Origin: Mesorhizobium sp.
GTDB lineage: Bacteria > Pseudomonadota > Alphaproteobacteria > Rhizobiales > Rhizobiaceae
Direction of reading: 5' to 3'
DNA length: 64,000 bases
Assembly: GCA_004020545.1 (NCBI GenBank)
Contig: SAQE01000001.1
Coordinates: 1-64,000, forward strand
Part shown: positions 1-7,966 of the stretch, piece by piece
Position numbering within the stretch: position 1 is the stretch's first letter
How the letters are laid out: each line of letters opens with the position of its first letter
Program-made: the position numbers and the translations under genes
The notes under the pieces: generated by a model
The model's input: the letters and a program-made list of their open reading frames with translations, nothing else
What the model was told of the DNA's origin: nothing
Databases searched by the model: none

Positions 1-100
1 CCCCGCCGCGCGGCAAGGCCAGAACAACCGGATCCCGCAGATCGAGCGTAGCCAGCTCGGCAGCGAGTTTCTGTCCGGCCTCTTGGCGATCGCGAAACAT
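1..100 (-). CDS. Phosphoribosyltransferase-family protein, N-terminal fragment
   Basis: Only the first 33 codons lie in the window; the gene runs off the left edge. Translation from the ATG ending at 100 begins MFRDRQEAGQKLA and reaches LALPRGG, which matches the start of the phosphoribosyltransferase-like proteins often found beside Hsp20 and universal stress genes. A GGAGG-type ribosome site sits about 8 bases upstream of the start, inside the end of the DUF2267 gene. It lies 3 bases beyond the DUF2267 stop, so the two are probably co-transcribed. The catalytic PRPP loop is outside the window, so enzyme activity cannot be judged. Confidence 0.7.
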   Translation of the reverse strand, partial: MFRDRQEAGQKLAAELATLDLRDPVVLALPRGG

Positions 101-103
101 CGG

Positions 104-532
104 TCATCCCTCCGGCCATAAATGACGAAGCGATTTCTTCATCGAACTGCGGACCTGGACGATTTCGCCATGCGAGATATGGCGGTCGAGGAGCTTGAAC
201 ACCGCCGCGATCGCCTTGTCGATGTCGACCTCCGCCTCGTAGCCGAAGCCGTTCCTGACGCTGATGACGAAGTCGCGCTTCGTTCGCTCCCACGTCGGTT
301 CCGCCGGATTCCAGCCTTCGAAATAGATACCCCGTATGAGGGTAGGAAGCTGAGCGGAAAGATCGGCCATCTCCTCCGGCGAGAGCCAGTCGCGCAAAGT
401 GTGCAACACCGATTTCAACAACCGGAAAGCGCTCTGTTCGTTCCAGTCCAGATCTTTGGCGAGTTCGTTCACCCATTGCTGAGCCTGCTCGGCTGCATGC
501 GCGATCGAAGTGTGTGAAACAGAATGTGTCAT
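104..532 (-). CDS. DUF2267 domain protein
   Basis: The 142-residue protein consists almost entirely of a DUF2267 domain: a helical N-terminus with the AFRLLKSVLHTLRDWL segment, then SAQLPTLIRGIYFEGW, which is typical of the family. The molecular function is unknown. It has no signal peptide or membrane segment, so it is probably cytoplasmic. It is followed within 3 bases by the phosphoribosyltransferase gene and lies downstream of Hsp20 on the same strand, a grouping common in low-oxygen or stress gene clusters. The start at 532 was kept because the family domain begins about 15 residues later. Confidence 0.8.
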   Translation of the reverse strand: MTHSVSHTSIAHAAEQAQQWVNELAKDLDWNEQSAFRLLKSVLHTLRDWLSPEEMADLSAQLPTLIRGIYFEGWNPAEPTWERTKRDFVISVRNGFGYEAEVDIDKAIAAVFKLLDRHISHGEIVQVRSSMKKSLRHLWPEG

Positions 533-687
533 AGTCGCGATCCGTTGAACTTATTTCTTTGTTCGACGTTCTTTTTCGCTCATACCCCCGCGCGCATTGC
601 GCCGGGTCAAGGTTGGTGCTGCTGTGCGTTCGCACCGAAGTCTGCAAGCCCGGCGAACGCTAACAAGCGGGGGAGAAGAGCTCCCAT

Positions 688-713
688 CTCAGCGCGCCGT
701 CCGGCGCGCTGAG
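688..713. terminator. Perfect 11-bp hairpin between Hsp20 and DUF2267
   Basis: CTCAGCGCGCC and GGCGCGCTGAG form an 11-bp perfect inverted repeat with a 4-base loop, 20 bases past the Hsp20 stop. No clear U-tract follows on the minus strand. It could be a weak terminator, a transcript-stabilising stem, or a partial barrier between hsp20 and the downstream genes. Confidence 0.5.
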
Positions 714-732
714 AAAGTGATCGTTCGAGCCG

Positions 733-1272
733 TTATGCGGCCTTCACGGTGATCTTCTTCTCGGCCTTCCGGGCTTCTGCCGTCTTGGGCAGCTTGACCG
801 TCAGCACGCCCTTGGCGAAGCTGGCGTCGATCTTGTCGGCGTCGACCCCCTCAGGCAACTGGAAGGAGCGCTGGAAGGAGCCGTAGCGGCGTTCCGAGAG
901 GTAGTAGTCCTTCTCCTTTTCCTCCTTCTCTTCATTCTTCTCGCCCTTGATCGTCAGCACGTTGTTGGCGAGCTTGATCTCGATGTTCTTCTCATCGATG
1001 CCCGGCAGTTCGGCCGTGATCTCATACGCATTGGCCTTTTCCACCAGGTCCATTGCCGGCGCCACCGACCATGCGCTGTTCACCGCCGGCAAATCCCGGC
1101 CGAACAGCGAACGGGTGGAGGGCAGGCGAAAATCGAACGGATGGAAGTCATCGAAAAGCCGGTCGATTTCACGACGCAGGCTTTCGAACGGTCCCATCCA
1201 ATTGTCCGACCGAGCGGCGGCGGGAGCATTCTTCTCGGACTTCACGGGCAGTTTGGTAGGGGCTTCAGCCAT
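733..1272 (-). CDS. Hsp20/alpha-crystallin small heat shock protein
   Basis: This 179-residue ATP-independent holdase binds unfolding proteins. The alpha-crystallin domain spans about residues 65-165, with AYEITAELPGIDEKNIEI and the conserved GVLTV near the end, followed by a Lys-rich tail. The reading frame is open further upstream, but the start at 1272 (MAEAPTKLP) has a GGAGAG ribosome site 6 bases away and fits the usual length. It is divergent from the MgtA-type ATPase across a 565-base gap holding two FixK-type boxes. Low-oxygen induction is therefore likely, although the nearer box is about 230 bases upstream. Confidence 0.93.
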   Translation of the reverse strand: MAEAPTKLPVKSEKNAPAAARSDNWMGPFESLRREIDRLFDDFHPFDFRLPSTRSLFGRDLPAVNSAWSVAPAMDLVEKANAYEITAELPGIDEKNIEIKLANNVLTIKGEKNEEKEEKEKDYYLSERRYGSFQRSFQLPEGVDADKIDASFAKGVLTVKLPKTAEARKAEKKITVKAA

Positions 1273-1500
1273 GGTTCTCTCCATAAGACAGGTTGACCGG
1301 CAAGTGCCGCTGCCTCCGCTCTCCACCTTCCCAAGAGGCGCCAGAGCCGGAGGCCAGCGGACCCGCCCGACAGGCGTCTTCGCTGAACCGGTCCATTGCT
1401 TCGCGATTTCCGCGTTTGCCACGGATCGTCGCGCCCGCATCGCCAATTCATGCTCGGCCGATCGAGGCCGGCATCAAAGCACCGGCCTGAGCAGGCATCC

Positions 1501-1514
1501 TTGATCCGCATCAA
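1501..1514. promoter_or_regulatory. FixK/FNR-type box (perfect)
   Basis: TTGATCCGCATCAA fits TTGAT-N4-ATCAA, the palindrome bound by FNR/FixK regulators. It lies in the divergent gap between hsp20 (start 1272) and the ATPase. For hsp20 a class II position would imply a leader of about 190 bases, so the arrangement there is unusual. The rest of 1273-1698 shows no convincing gene. Confidence 0.65.
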
Positions 1515-1624
1515 ACAGGCGCGAAAAGAGAGCCGATCGCCACCGAAACGCACTGAAGGTTCCAGGCGGCTGCCAACGACGACGTCTAGCCCACATGCGT
1601 CCGCGCGCGCGCTGACCGACGAGT

Positions 1625-1638
1625 TTGATAGACATCAA
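1625..1638. promoter_or_regulatory. FixK/FNR-type box (perfect)
   Basis: TTGATAGACATCAA is a second perfect TTGAT-N4-ATCAA box in the hsp20/ATPase gap. If it acts from -41.5 on the plus strand, transcription would start near 1673, about 26 bases before the small ORF at 1699 and 165 bases before the ATPase start. Confidence 0.65.
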
Positions 1639-1698
1639 GGCACCGCGCGCCGGAAGGGCGCAATTGCAAGACGCTTGGCTGTTCCGCGAGGAGATCGC

Positions 1699-1827
1699 AT
1701 GTCCTGCAATACGATGGTCGTCACAGTGGCTGTGGACGCGGATCGGGCATCGGCCGCGCAGACCGCGGCGGCACCGGCCCAGCCTTTCGGCTGCCAGGCC
1801 AGCGTCAATCGCTTCCCGTCTAACTGA
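1699..1827 (+). CDS. Putative 42-residue leader ORF upstream of MgtA-type ATPase
   Basis: A 43-codon frame starts at ATG 1699 with a very good ribosome site (GAGGAG, 5 bases upstream). It ends with TGA at 1825-1827, 10 bases before the ATPase ATG at 1838. The product begins MSCNTMVVTVAVDADR and is Ala/Gln-rich with no recognised family. Its position just after the predicted FixK-dependent start and just before the ATPase suggests translational coupling or a leader peptide; leader ORFs are known before mgtA/mgtC in enterobacteria, but no homology is claimed. It may also be a chance ORF. Confidence 0.4.
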   Translation: MSCNTMVVTVAVDADRASAAQTAAAPAQPFGCQASVNRFPSN

Positions 1828-1837
1828 GGACTCGGGG

Positions 1838-4504
1838 ATGGCGACAGGCAGAGTCGATCAAGCCGAACGGCCGGCAAGCGAGCCGAACTCGATCGGGCAT
1901 TCCTTGGTTGTCGCCGAGCACGCCTACTGGTCCCTTGGAACGGATCAGTTGATCGGGCGACTGGAGACCTCGACCTCCGGTCTTTTGAGCGTCGACGCTG
2001 CGATCCGCGTCGCCAAATTCGGCCGAAACGCGCTGGTGCCGCGGTCCGGCGGATCCGCATTGGCTGTCTTCGCCCGCCAGTTTCGCAGTCCGCTGGTCCT
2101 GATCCTTATCTTTGCCGCCGCCGTTTCGGTGTTTGTCGGCGAGGGCCATGAAGCAGCGATCATCGGCGCGATCGTGCTTGCCAGTTGCGTCCTCAGCTTT
2201 ACCCAGGAATATGGGGCCTCTCGCGCGATGGAGGCGTTGCAGCAGCGTTTCTCCCGCAGAGCAACCGTCCTGCGGGACGGTTTCGAACGCACGATCGACG
2301 TCGAGGACATCGTTCCCGGCGACGTCGTCTGCCTGTCAGCCGGCAATCTCATTCCGGTCGACGGCGTGATCCTGGAATCGCGGGATTTCAATGTCAGCGA
2401 GTCCGTTCTGACCGGTGAGACCTTTCCCGTCGTGAAGTCGGCCGGCCGCTCCGCGCCGGACGCCGGTATCGCGGAGCGAACCAATGCGGTCTTCACCGGC
2501 ACTTCTGTTCGCAGCGGAACGGCAAAGGTGCTAGCGGTCGCCACGGGAACGAAGACCGAGTTCGCATCGATCGCCGAAGCCTTGGAGCGAAAGATTCCGG
2601 AGACCGAGTTCGCTCACGGCATCAGGATGTTCGGGTATCTGATGACCGAGATCATGCTTGCGATCGTCATCCTGGTGTTCTTCGCCAATGTGATGCTCGA
2701 CCGGCCGTTGATCGAATCGCTGCTGTTTTCGCTTGCCCTGGCGGTTGGCCTGACGCCCGAACTGCTGCCCGCGATCATCAGCGTCACCTTGGCCAAAGGC
2801 GCGCGGACAATGGCCGCCAGCGGTGTCATCGTGCGTCGTCTCGATGCGATCGAGAACCTGGGCAGCATGGACCTGCTCTGCACCGACAAGACCGGAACGC
2901 TGACAGAGGGTGTCATCCACCTCGATGGATCGTTCGACGTCGAGGGCAATGCCTCGAAGGATGTTCTGCTTTGGGCGCTGCTGAACGCCACTTTGCAGAC
3001 GGGGCTGAAGAATCCCTTGGACGAAGCAATAGCGAATACGCAACCCGGACAGGAGGATCTGTCCGGGTTCACCAAGATCGACGAGATCCCATACGATTTT
3101 GTCCGCAAGCGGCTGTCGGTCGCCGTGCAGCAGGGGGTGCGCGAACAGATCCTTATCACCAAGGGGGCCGTACAGAACGTTCTCGATGCGTGCGCCTTTG
3201 TGCAGGGTCCGCACGGCCTGAAATCCCTGGGCTCGGCGGAACGCCGGGCCATCGACGAGAAATTCAGGCATTGGAGCGCGCAAGGGTATCGCGTCCTCGG
3301 CGTGGCGATCCGGCGATTTCAGAACAATGCAAGCTTCAGCCGCGACCACGAAACCGCAATGGCGTTCGCGGGATTCCTGCTCTTTCTCGACCCGCCGAAG
3401 GAGGGCGTGCGGGAAACGCTTTCGGCACTTGCCTATCGCGGCATCGGAGTAAAGGTCATTTCAGGCGACAACCGCTATGTCGCCACGCATCTGGCTGAGG
3501 CCGTGGGCCTGCGCGCCGACGGGATCATGACCGGTGACGACCTGTCGAGACTGACGAAGAACGGGCTTCTGGCCAGCGTCCGCAGAACCGATCTGTTCGT
3601 CGAGATCGATCCGAACCAGAAAGAACGCATTGTCGAGGCGCTGCGCCGGAGCGGCCACGTCGTCGGCTACCTTGGGGATGGCATCAATGACGCGCCGGCG
3701 CTTCATGAAGCCGACATAGGCATTTCGGTCGATACGGCTGTCGACGTGGCCCGGGAGGCCGCGGACATCATCCTGCTCAAGCGCGATCTGGGCGTGCTGG
3801 TGCAGGGCGTCGATGATGGCCGAAAGACGTTCGCCAATACGATGAAATACATCTCCATCACGACCAGCGCCAACTTCGGCAACATGATCAGCATGGCCGC
3901 CGCTTCGCTCTATCTGCCGTTTCTGCCGCTACTGGCCAAGCAGATCCTGCTGAACAACTTCCTTTCGGACATTCCTGCCCTGGCTATCGCGGGTGACAAT
4001 GTCGATGCCGATCAGTTGCGCAGGCCGCGGCGCTGGGACATCCGCTTCGTCCGGCGCTTCATGGTGAGTTTCGGACTGGTGAGCTCGTTTTTCGACTTCG
4101 CGACCTTCGCATTCCTTCTCCTTGTCGTGCGCGCCACGCAGGCTACTTTTCAGACTGCCTGGTTCATTGAATCCCTGTTGACGGAACTCGCCATCGTGCT
4201 CGTCGTACGCACGCACAAGAGGCTATGGCGCAGCCGTCCCAGCCGTTTGCTTGCGGTTCTCACCCTGGGCATTGGCGCCATTGCCATCGCAATCCCGTTC
4301 GCTCCCTTCGCTGGTTGGTTCGGGTTCGTCCCGCTGCCGGGACCGGTGCTGGCTGGGCTGCTCGCGATCACGGCGCTGTATGTCATCGTGTCGGAGGTCA
4401 CCAAGACCTGGCTTTTCGAGCACGGCAGCCTGGGCAAACGCAGACGAACGGCGGGCAAACATGAGAGGCAAACGACAAGCAAATCGGCCCACGCCTCTGG
4501 ATGA
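1838..4504 (+). CDS. mgtA: P-type ATPase, MgtA-like (P3B) cation transporter
   Basis: This 888-residue inner-membrane ATPase most resembles Mg2+-importing MgtA/MgtB. It has the actuator TGE motif, the phosphorylated Asp350 in CTDKTGTLTEG, and the hinge GDGINDAPAL. The family-typical membrane segments read LAVGLTPELLPAIISVTLAKGA before the P-domain and LLNNFLSDIPALAIAGDNVD near the C-terminus. The start at 1838 has GAGGA 7 bases upstream and removes a spurious 71-residue extension. A small ORF and FixK boxes precede it. Cation specificity is inferred from the family only; P-type ATPases also occur in low-oxygen regulons without a known Mg2+ role. Confidence 0.88.
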   Translation: MATGRVDQAERPASEPNSIGHSLVVAEHAYWSLGTDQLIGRLETSTSGLLSVDAAIRVAKFGRNALVPRSGGSALAVFARQFRSPLVLILIFAAAVSVFVGEGHEAAIIGAIVLASCVLSFTQEYGASRAMEALQQRFSRRATVLRDGFERTIDVEDIVPGDVVCLSAGNLIPVDGVILESRDFNVSESVLTGETFPVVKSAGRSAPDAGIAERTNAVFTGTSVRSGTAKVLAVATGTKTEFASIAEALERKIPETEFAHGIRMFGYLMTEIMLAIVILVFFANVMLDRPLIESLLFSLALAVGLTPELLPAIISVTLAKGARTMAASGVIVRRLDAIENLGSMDLLCTDKTGTLTEGVIHLDGSFDVEGNASKDVLLWALLNATLQTGLKNPLDEAIANTQPGQEDLSGFTKIDEIPYDFVRKRLSVAVQQGVREQILITKGAVQNVLDACAFVQGPHGLKSLGSAERRAIDEKFRHWSAQGYRVLGVAIRRFQNNASFSRDHETAMAFAGFLLFLDPPKEGVRETLSALAYRGIGVKVISGDNRYVATHLAEAVGLRADGIMTGDDLSRLTKNGLLASVRRTDLFVEIDPNQKERIVEALRRSGHVVGYLGDGINDAPALHEADIGISVDTAVDVAREAADIILLKRDLGVLVQGVDDGRKTFANTMKYISITTSANFGNMISMAAASLYLPFLPLLAKQILLNNFLSDIPALAIAGDNVDADQLRRPRRWDIRFVRRFMVSFGLVSSFFDFATFAFLLLVVRATQATFQTAWFIESLLTELAIVLVVRTHKRLWRSRPSRLLAVLTLGIGAIAIAIPFAPFAGWFGFVPLPGPVLAGLLAITALYVIVSEVTKTWLFEHGSLGKRRRTAGKHERQTTSKSAHASG

Positions 4505-4714
4505 GAGGGAGGAAGCGGCTTGCAGACCAACCAGCCGAGCGCGACTGCCCGTACCGATCCAAAAGTCCATTCCATGGGCGGAGGGCGTGCGATTTGGAAC
4601 CGAGCTGAGGCCTGCTCGACCGGCGGGCTGCCAGGGGCTTGCATGCTTGAGCAGTGGCCGCCGCCGCCCGTGCGCTATGACGGCCACCACCCCGCCAGGC
4701 CGGTTGGTCCAGTG

Positions 4715-5182
4715 TCAGCCTCCGACCGCGGCCTTGGCGACGTTCACGCCAAGGTCGTAGACAAGCTGCCCCCCATAATAGCCTGTTACCGTGACAAGGG
4801 CCGCGCCGGCTATTTCAATAGTGGGTATGGCGAGGGTCAACGTCCCCAGTTCGCGATTTCGCACCCACAGCACGAGTCGGATGAGGCCCCAGCCCAGAAA
4901 GGTGAAGGCGCTGATTGTGCCCAAGCTCTCGTGGATCTCCGCGACCTCGCTGCTGAAGCCGGCGGCCTCGGCGTAGTCAAGGGCCATGCCGCCGAAGAAC
5001 CAGGTGACGACGGCGAACAATCCCGCGGTGACGGCAACAAAGGTGGAAATCGTCCCTACGCCCGAACGCATCGTTACGGCATTGCTTCTGGCAAGCGCGA
5101 CGAGATCGATGATCACAAGTGTGTAGATGAGCACAATAGGGAAGTGCACCAGAATGGGATGGACATGCTGAATTGCAGGCAT
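4715..5182 (-). CDS. DUF2231 four-helix membrane protein
   Basis: The 155-residue protein begins with the HPILVHFPIVL motif that defines DUF2231, and shows four hydrophobic segments (about residues 12-35, 45-67, 88-110, 118-142). Function is unknown. DUF2231 proteins often sit beside haem or redox proteins and may bind a cofactor through their conserved His residues; His7 and His12 are present here. It follows the small secreted protein gene (57-base gap, same strand), divergent from the PepSY/two-component genes. The 210 bases between it and the ATPase (4505-4714) hold nothing recognisable. Confidence 0.82.
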   Translation of the reverse strand: MPAIQHVHPILVHFPIVLIYTLVIIDLVALARSNAVTMRSGVGTISTFVAVTAGLFAVVTWFFGGMALDYAEAAGFSSEVAEIHESLGTISAFTFLGWGLIRLVLWVRNRELGTLTLAIPTIEIAGAALVTVTGYYGGQLVYDLGVNVAKAAVGG

Positions 5183-5239
5183 CGGAAATTCTTCTCCAGG
5201 AACAGTGAGGGTGGCAGCCGTTGGACGCTCGATCGCCTG

Positions 5240-5503
5240 TCAATCGTCGCTGTCGCCGAATTCTTCGTCTTGCTGATCGCTGCGGGCGCCGGACACGGAC
5301 TTGCCGCCGTCACACTCGTCGTCGCCGACACCTTTGACCGCCTTGGGACCGATGGTGTTCATCATGGGGATAGCCTCAAGGTCGATTGGGCCGGAAGCTG
5401 TCGGGGAGGGTGCACATGACCCGTGGTTGGATTCAGCGGCGGCGGGTATGACAAAAGCGGTGAGGCCTGCAAGGGCGACAAGCAAAACAGGGACATTGCG
5501 CAT
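5240..5503 (-). CDS. Small exported acidic protein, unknown function
   Basis: The 87-residue product starts MRNVPVLLVALAGLTAFV and has a clear signal peptide ending near AAAES. The mature part (about 65 residues) has two Cys and an acidic tail (DDECDG, DEEFGDSDD). No family was recognised. The start at 5503 has AAGGA about 8 bases upstream; the longer frame lacks a leader. It is divergent from the PepSY gene and upstream of DUF2231 on the same strand. The acidic tail could bind a metal, but that is inference. Confidence 0.65.
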   Translation of the reverse strand: MRNVPVLLVALAGLTAFVIPAAAESNHGSCAPSPTASGPIDLEAIPMMNTIGPKAVKGVGDDECDGGKSVSGARSDQQDEEFGDSDD

Positions 5504-5630
5504 GGTTTCGGATCCTTCTCTGCGCGCCCACGATCGAGCGCGATGGCCTTTGATAGAGACCCGGTCCTTGCCGCCGGCTGACGATGATTGACAGCGGTTT
5601 GACAGCTTCCGCATGCGACAGCTCACTTCC

Positions 5631-5957
5631 ATGAAAGTCGTACTGATGCGCTTGGCAGCTCTGAGCGTGGCCGGACTTGTCCTGGCCGCGCCATTTGCCG
5701 TTCGGGCGCAAGACGACGACGATGACCACGATCGGGCGCGCGATCTTTATGAACGCGGCGAGATCGAGGGCCTTGCCGGTATTCTGAGCATTGTCCACGC
5801 CAAGGCTCCCGGTGAGATTGTCGCGGTCGATCTCATTCGCTCAGGAGGTAAGTGGGTCTATCGGGTTCAGGTGGTCGCTGCCGACGGTCGCCGTAGGATC
5901 GTCGACGTCGATGCCAGGGCCGGCGCCGTTGTGGGCGGTGAAGGCGACGACAGATGA
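5631..5957 (+). CDS. PepSY-domain exported protein
   Basis: The 108-residue protein has a signal peptide (MKVVLMRLAALSVAGLVLAA, cleaved near VRAQ), an Asp-rich stretch (DDDDDHD), then one PepSY domain (GEIVAVDLIRSGGKWVYRVQVV and RRIVDVDARAGAVVG). PepSY proteins upstream of two-component genes are common and may modulate the sensor or chelate metal. An alternative ATG lies at 5613. The TGA overlaps the ATG of the response regulator (ATGA at 5954-5957), so the three genes form one operon. Confidence 0.82.
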   Translation: MKVVLMRLAALSVAGLVLAAPFAVRAQDDDDDHDRARDLYERGEIEGLAGILSIVHAKAPGEIVAVDLIRSGGKWVYRVQVVAADGRRRIVDVDARAGAVVGGEGDDR

Positions 5958-6619
5958 AAATCCTGGTGGCCGAAGACGAACCACGCATTGCGACCGACAT
6001 CGCGGCGGTCTTGAAGGCGTCGGGCATGGCCGTCGATATTGTGGGTGATGGTGAAGCGGCCTGGTTTGCAGGCGATGTCGAAAGTTATGATGCAGCGATC
6101 CTCGATCTGGGATTGCCGAAGCTCGACGGTCTTACGGTGCTGAAGCGCTGGCGCGCCAATGGCCGCCGCTTTCCAGTTCTGATCCTGACGGCGAGGGGCC
6201 TGTGGACCGAGCGCGTCGAAGGCATCAACGCCGGCGCCGACGACTACCTTCCAAAGCCTTTTGAAATGGAGGAACTGCTGGCGCGGCTGCGCGCCATTCT
6301 GCGCCGTTCAAGCGGACAGGCGGCGCCTGTGCTGCAATCGGGCCCCTTGCTGCTCGACACGCGCCAGATGCGCATTTCGCTCCGCGGCGCTCCAGTGGCA
6401 CTTTCGCCGCTGGAATACCGCTTGCTGGCGTTTCTGATGCATCATGCCGGCCGCGTGGTCCCGCCAACCGAACTTGCGGAACATCTGTATAGTTCAGGCA
6501 ATGAACGCGATCCGAACACGATCGAGGTCATCGTCGCGCGTCTGCGGCGCAAACTTGGCAATGACATCATAGAGACGCGACGCGGATTCGGATATCTCGT
6601 GCCTGACGGGCCAGGCTGA
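5954..6619 (+). CDS. OmpR/PhoP-family response regulator
   Basis: The 221-residue regulator has a receiver domain with the acidic pair at E7/D8, phosphoacceptor Asp51 (AILDLGLP), Thr79 and Lys101 (LPKPFEM), followed by a C-terminal winged-helix DNA-binding domain ending in RRGFGYLVP. It resembles the QseB/PhoP subgroup. It overlaps the PepSY gene upstream, and its TGA shares a base with the ATG of the kinase. Targets cannot be read from sequence; the flanking divergent genes (small secreted protein, DUF2231) and the convergent flavin module are reasonable candidates. Confidence 0.95.
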   Translation: MKILVAEDEPRIATDIAAVLKASGMAVDIVGDGEAAWFAGDVESYDAAILDLGLPKLDGLTVLKRWRANGRRFPVLILTARGLWTERVEGINAGADDYLPKPFEMEELLARLRAILRRSSGQAAPVLQSGPLLLDTRQMRISLRGAPVALSPLEYRLLAFLMHHAGRVVPPTELAEHLYSSGNERDPNTIEVIVARLRRKLGNDIIETRRGFGYLVPDGPG

Positions 6620-7959
6620 TGGGCAATTCGATCCGTTTCAGGCTGTGGTCGGCGGCGGCCGTATCGATTGTCATTGCTCTGGCCATCGCCGGCGTTGGCC
6701 TGCGTTATCTGTTTGAATTGAACGTCGAGCGGCGGGTCGTCAGTGAGTTGACTGTCGACCTCAATGAACTGATCGGCGCGACGAGTTTCGCAGCCGACGG
6801 CCGGCTGTCGGTCGAAGCGGCGCTGGCCGACCAGCGCTTCGCCAGCCCGTTGTCCGGCCACTACTGGCAGGTGGAAGATCTGGCCACGCATAGCCTCGTG
6901 CGATCGCGCTCCCTGTGGGATGCGACGCTGACCCTGCCGGAAAAGGTGGCCAATGGCGAGCTGAGAAAGGAAGAGCTCAAGGGGCCCGGCGGAGAGCTCA
7001 CCGTCGCCGTCGTGCGCACGATCACCGATGCCGACGGGCGGGCCTTTCGCGCCATCGTGGCGGAAGACCATCGCAACGTCGAAGTGTCGGTGGGCGAGTA
7101 TGTCCGCGATCTCGCGCCAGCGCTCACGGTGCTCGCCTTCGCGCTGATGGGAGCGTTCTTCATCCAGATCACCGTTGGTTTGGCGCCGCTGGAAAGCCTG
7201 AGGGTTGCCGTCAAAAACGTGATTGCGCAGCGGACGGCGCGGCTTGACGTGGCCGCGCCGAGCGAAGTGCAGCCACTCGCCGATGAAATCAACCGCCTGC
7301 TCGACGCCCAGGAGAAAGCCCTCGCGCGTGCCCGCTCGCGCGCCACCGATCTCGCGCATGGCCTCAAGACGCCCCTGCAGGTGCTGTCCGCCGATATCCG
7401 GACTTTACGCAAAAAGGGCGAGACCGGGCTTGCCGACGAAATCGAGAAGAGCGCAGGCGCAATTCGCCGCCACGTCGAGCGGGAGCTGGCACGCGCCCGT
7501 CTGGCGCCTGGTGTTTCCGGCAAGGCCGCGTGCCTTGTCCGGGAGGTGGCGGCCGGCGTGATTGCCGTCGTCAAACGCACGCCAAGGGGCAAGCAGCTCT
7601 CATTCGTGATCGATGCCGCCGAGGATTTCTTGGTGCCGGTCGACGAAGGCGACCTGTCGGAGATTCTCGGCAATCTGGTGGAAAACGCGACGCGCTTTGC
7701 GAAATCCCTGGTTCATGTGAGTGCATCCGCAAGAGCGGGCGAGGTCATAATCACCGTGGTCGATGATGGGCCGGGTATCCCCGAGGCCGCCCGGCATGCC
7801 GCCTTGTTGCGTGGCGTTCAGCTCGACAGCAAGGGCGGAGGCAGCGGCCTCGGCTTGGCAATCGTTTCGGATATCGTCGAAGCCTATGGAGGCCGCCTCG
7901 AAATGGCCAATGCCAACTCCGGTCTGGCGGTGACCATTTACCTGCCTCGGCATGGTTGA
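6619..7959 (+). CDS. Sensor histidine kinase
   Basis: The 446-residue inner-membrane kinase has an N-terminal helix (about 10-32), a periplasmic sensor of about 135 residues, a second helix (about 167-188), a HAMP-like linker, and a dimerisation helix with phosphoacceptor His247 in LAHGLKTPL. The ATP domain carries the N box (GNLVENATRF), DDGPGIP, and GSGLGLAIV. It is translationally coupled to the response regulator and has the QseC/PhoQ-like layout usual for kinases paired with PepSY proteins. Its stop is 7 bases from the stop of the convergent electron-transfer gene. Confidence 0.95.
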   Translation: MGNSIRFRLWSAAAVSIVIALAIAGVGLRYLFELNVERRVVSELTVDLNELIGATSFAADGRLSVEAALADQRFASPLSGHYWQVEDLATHSLVRSRSLWDATLTLPEKVANGELRKEELKGPGGELTVAVVRTITDADGRAFRAIVAEDHRNVEVSVGEYVRDLAPALTVLAFALMGAFFIQITVGLAPLESLRVAVKNVIAQRTARLDVAAPSEVQPLADEINRLLDAQEKALARARSRATDLAHGLKTPLQVLSADIRTLRKKGETGLADEIEKSAGAIRRHVERELARARLAPGVSGKAACLVREVAAGVIAVVKRTPRGKQLSFVIDAAEDFLVPVDEGDLSEILGNLVENATRFAKSLVHVSASARAGEVIITVVDDGPGIPEAARHAALLRGVQLDSKGGGSGLGLAIVSDIVEAYGGRLEMANANSGLAVTIYLPRHG

Positions 7960-7966
7960 ACGGTGC

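Noticed and set aside
4520-5419. A 299-residue plus-strand frame
   Set aside because: It lies opposite DUF2231 and the small secreted protein, both of which have convincing membrane or signal features and ribosome sites.
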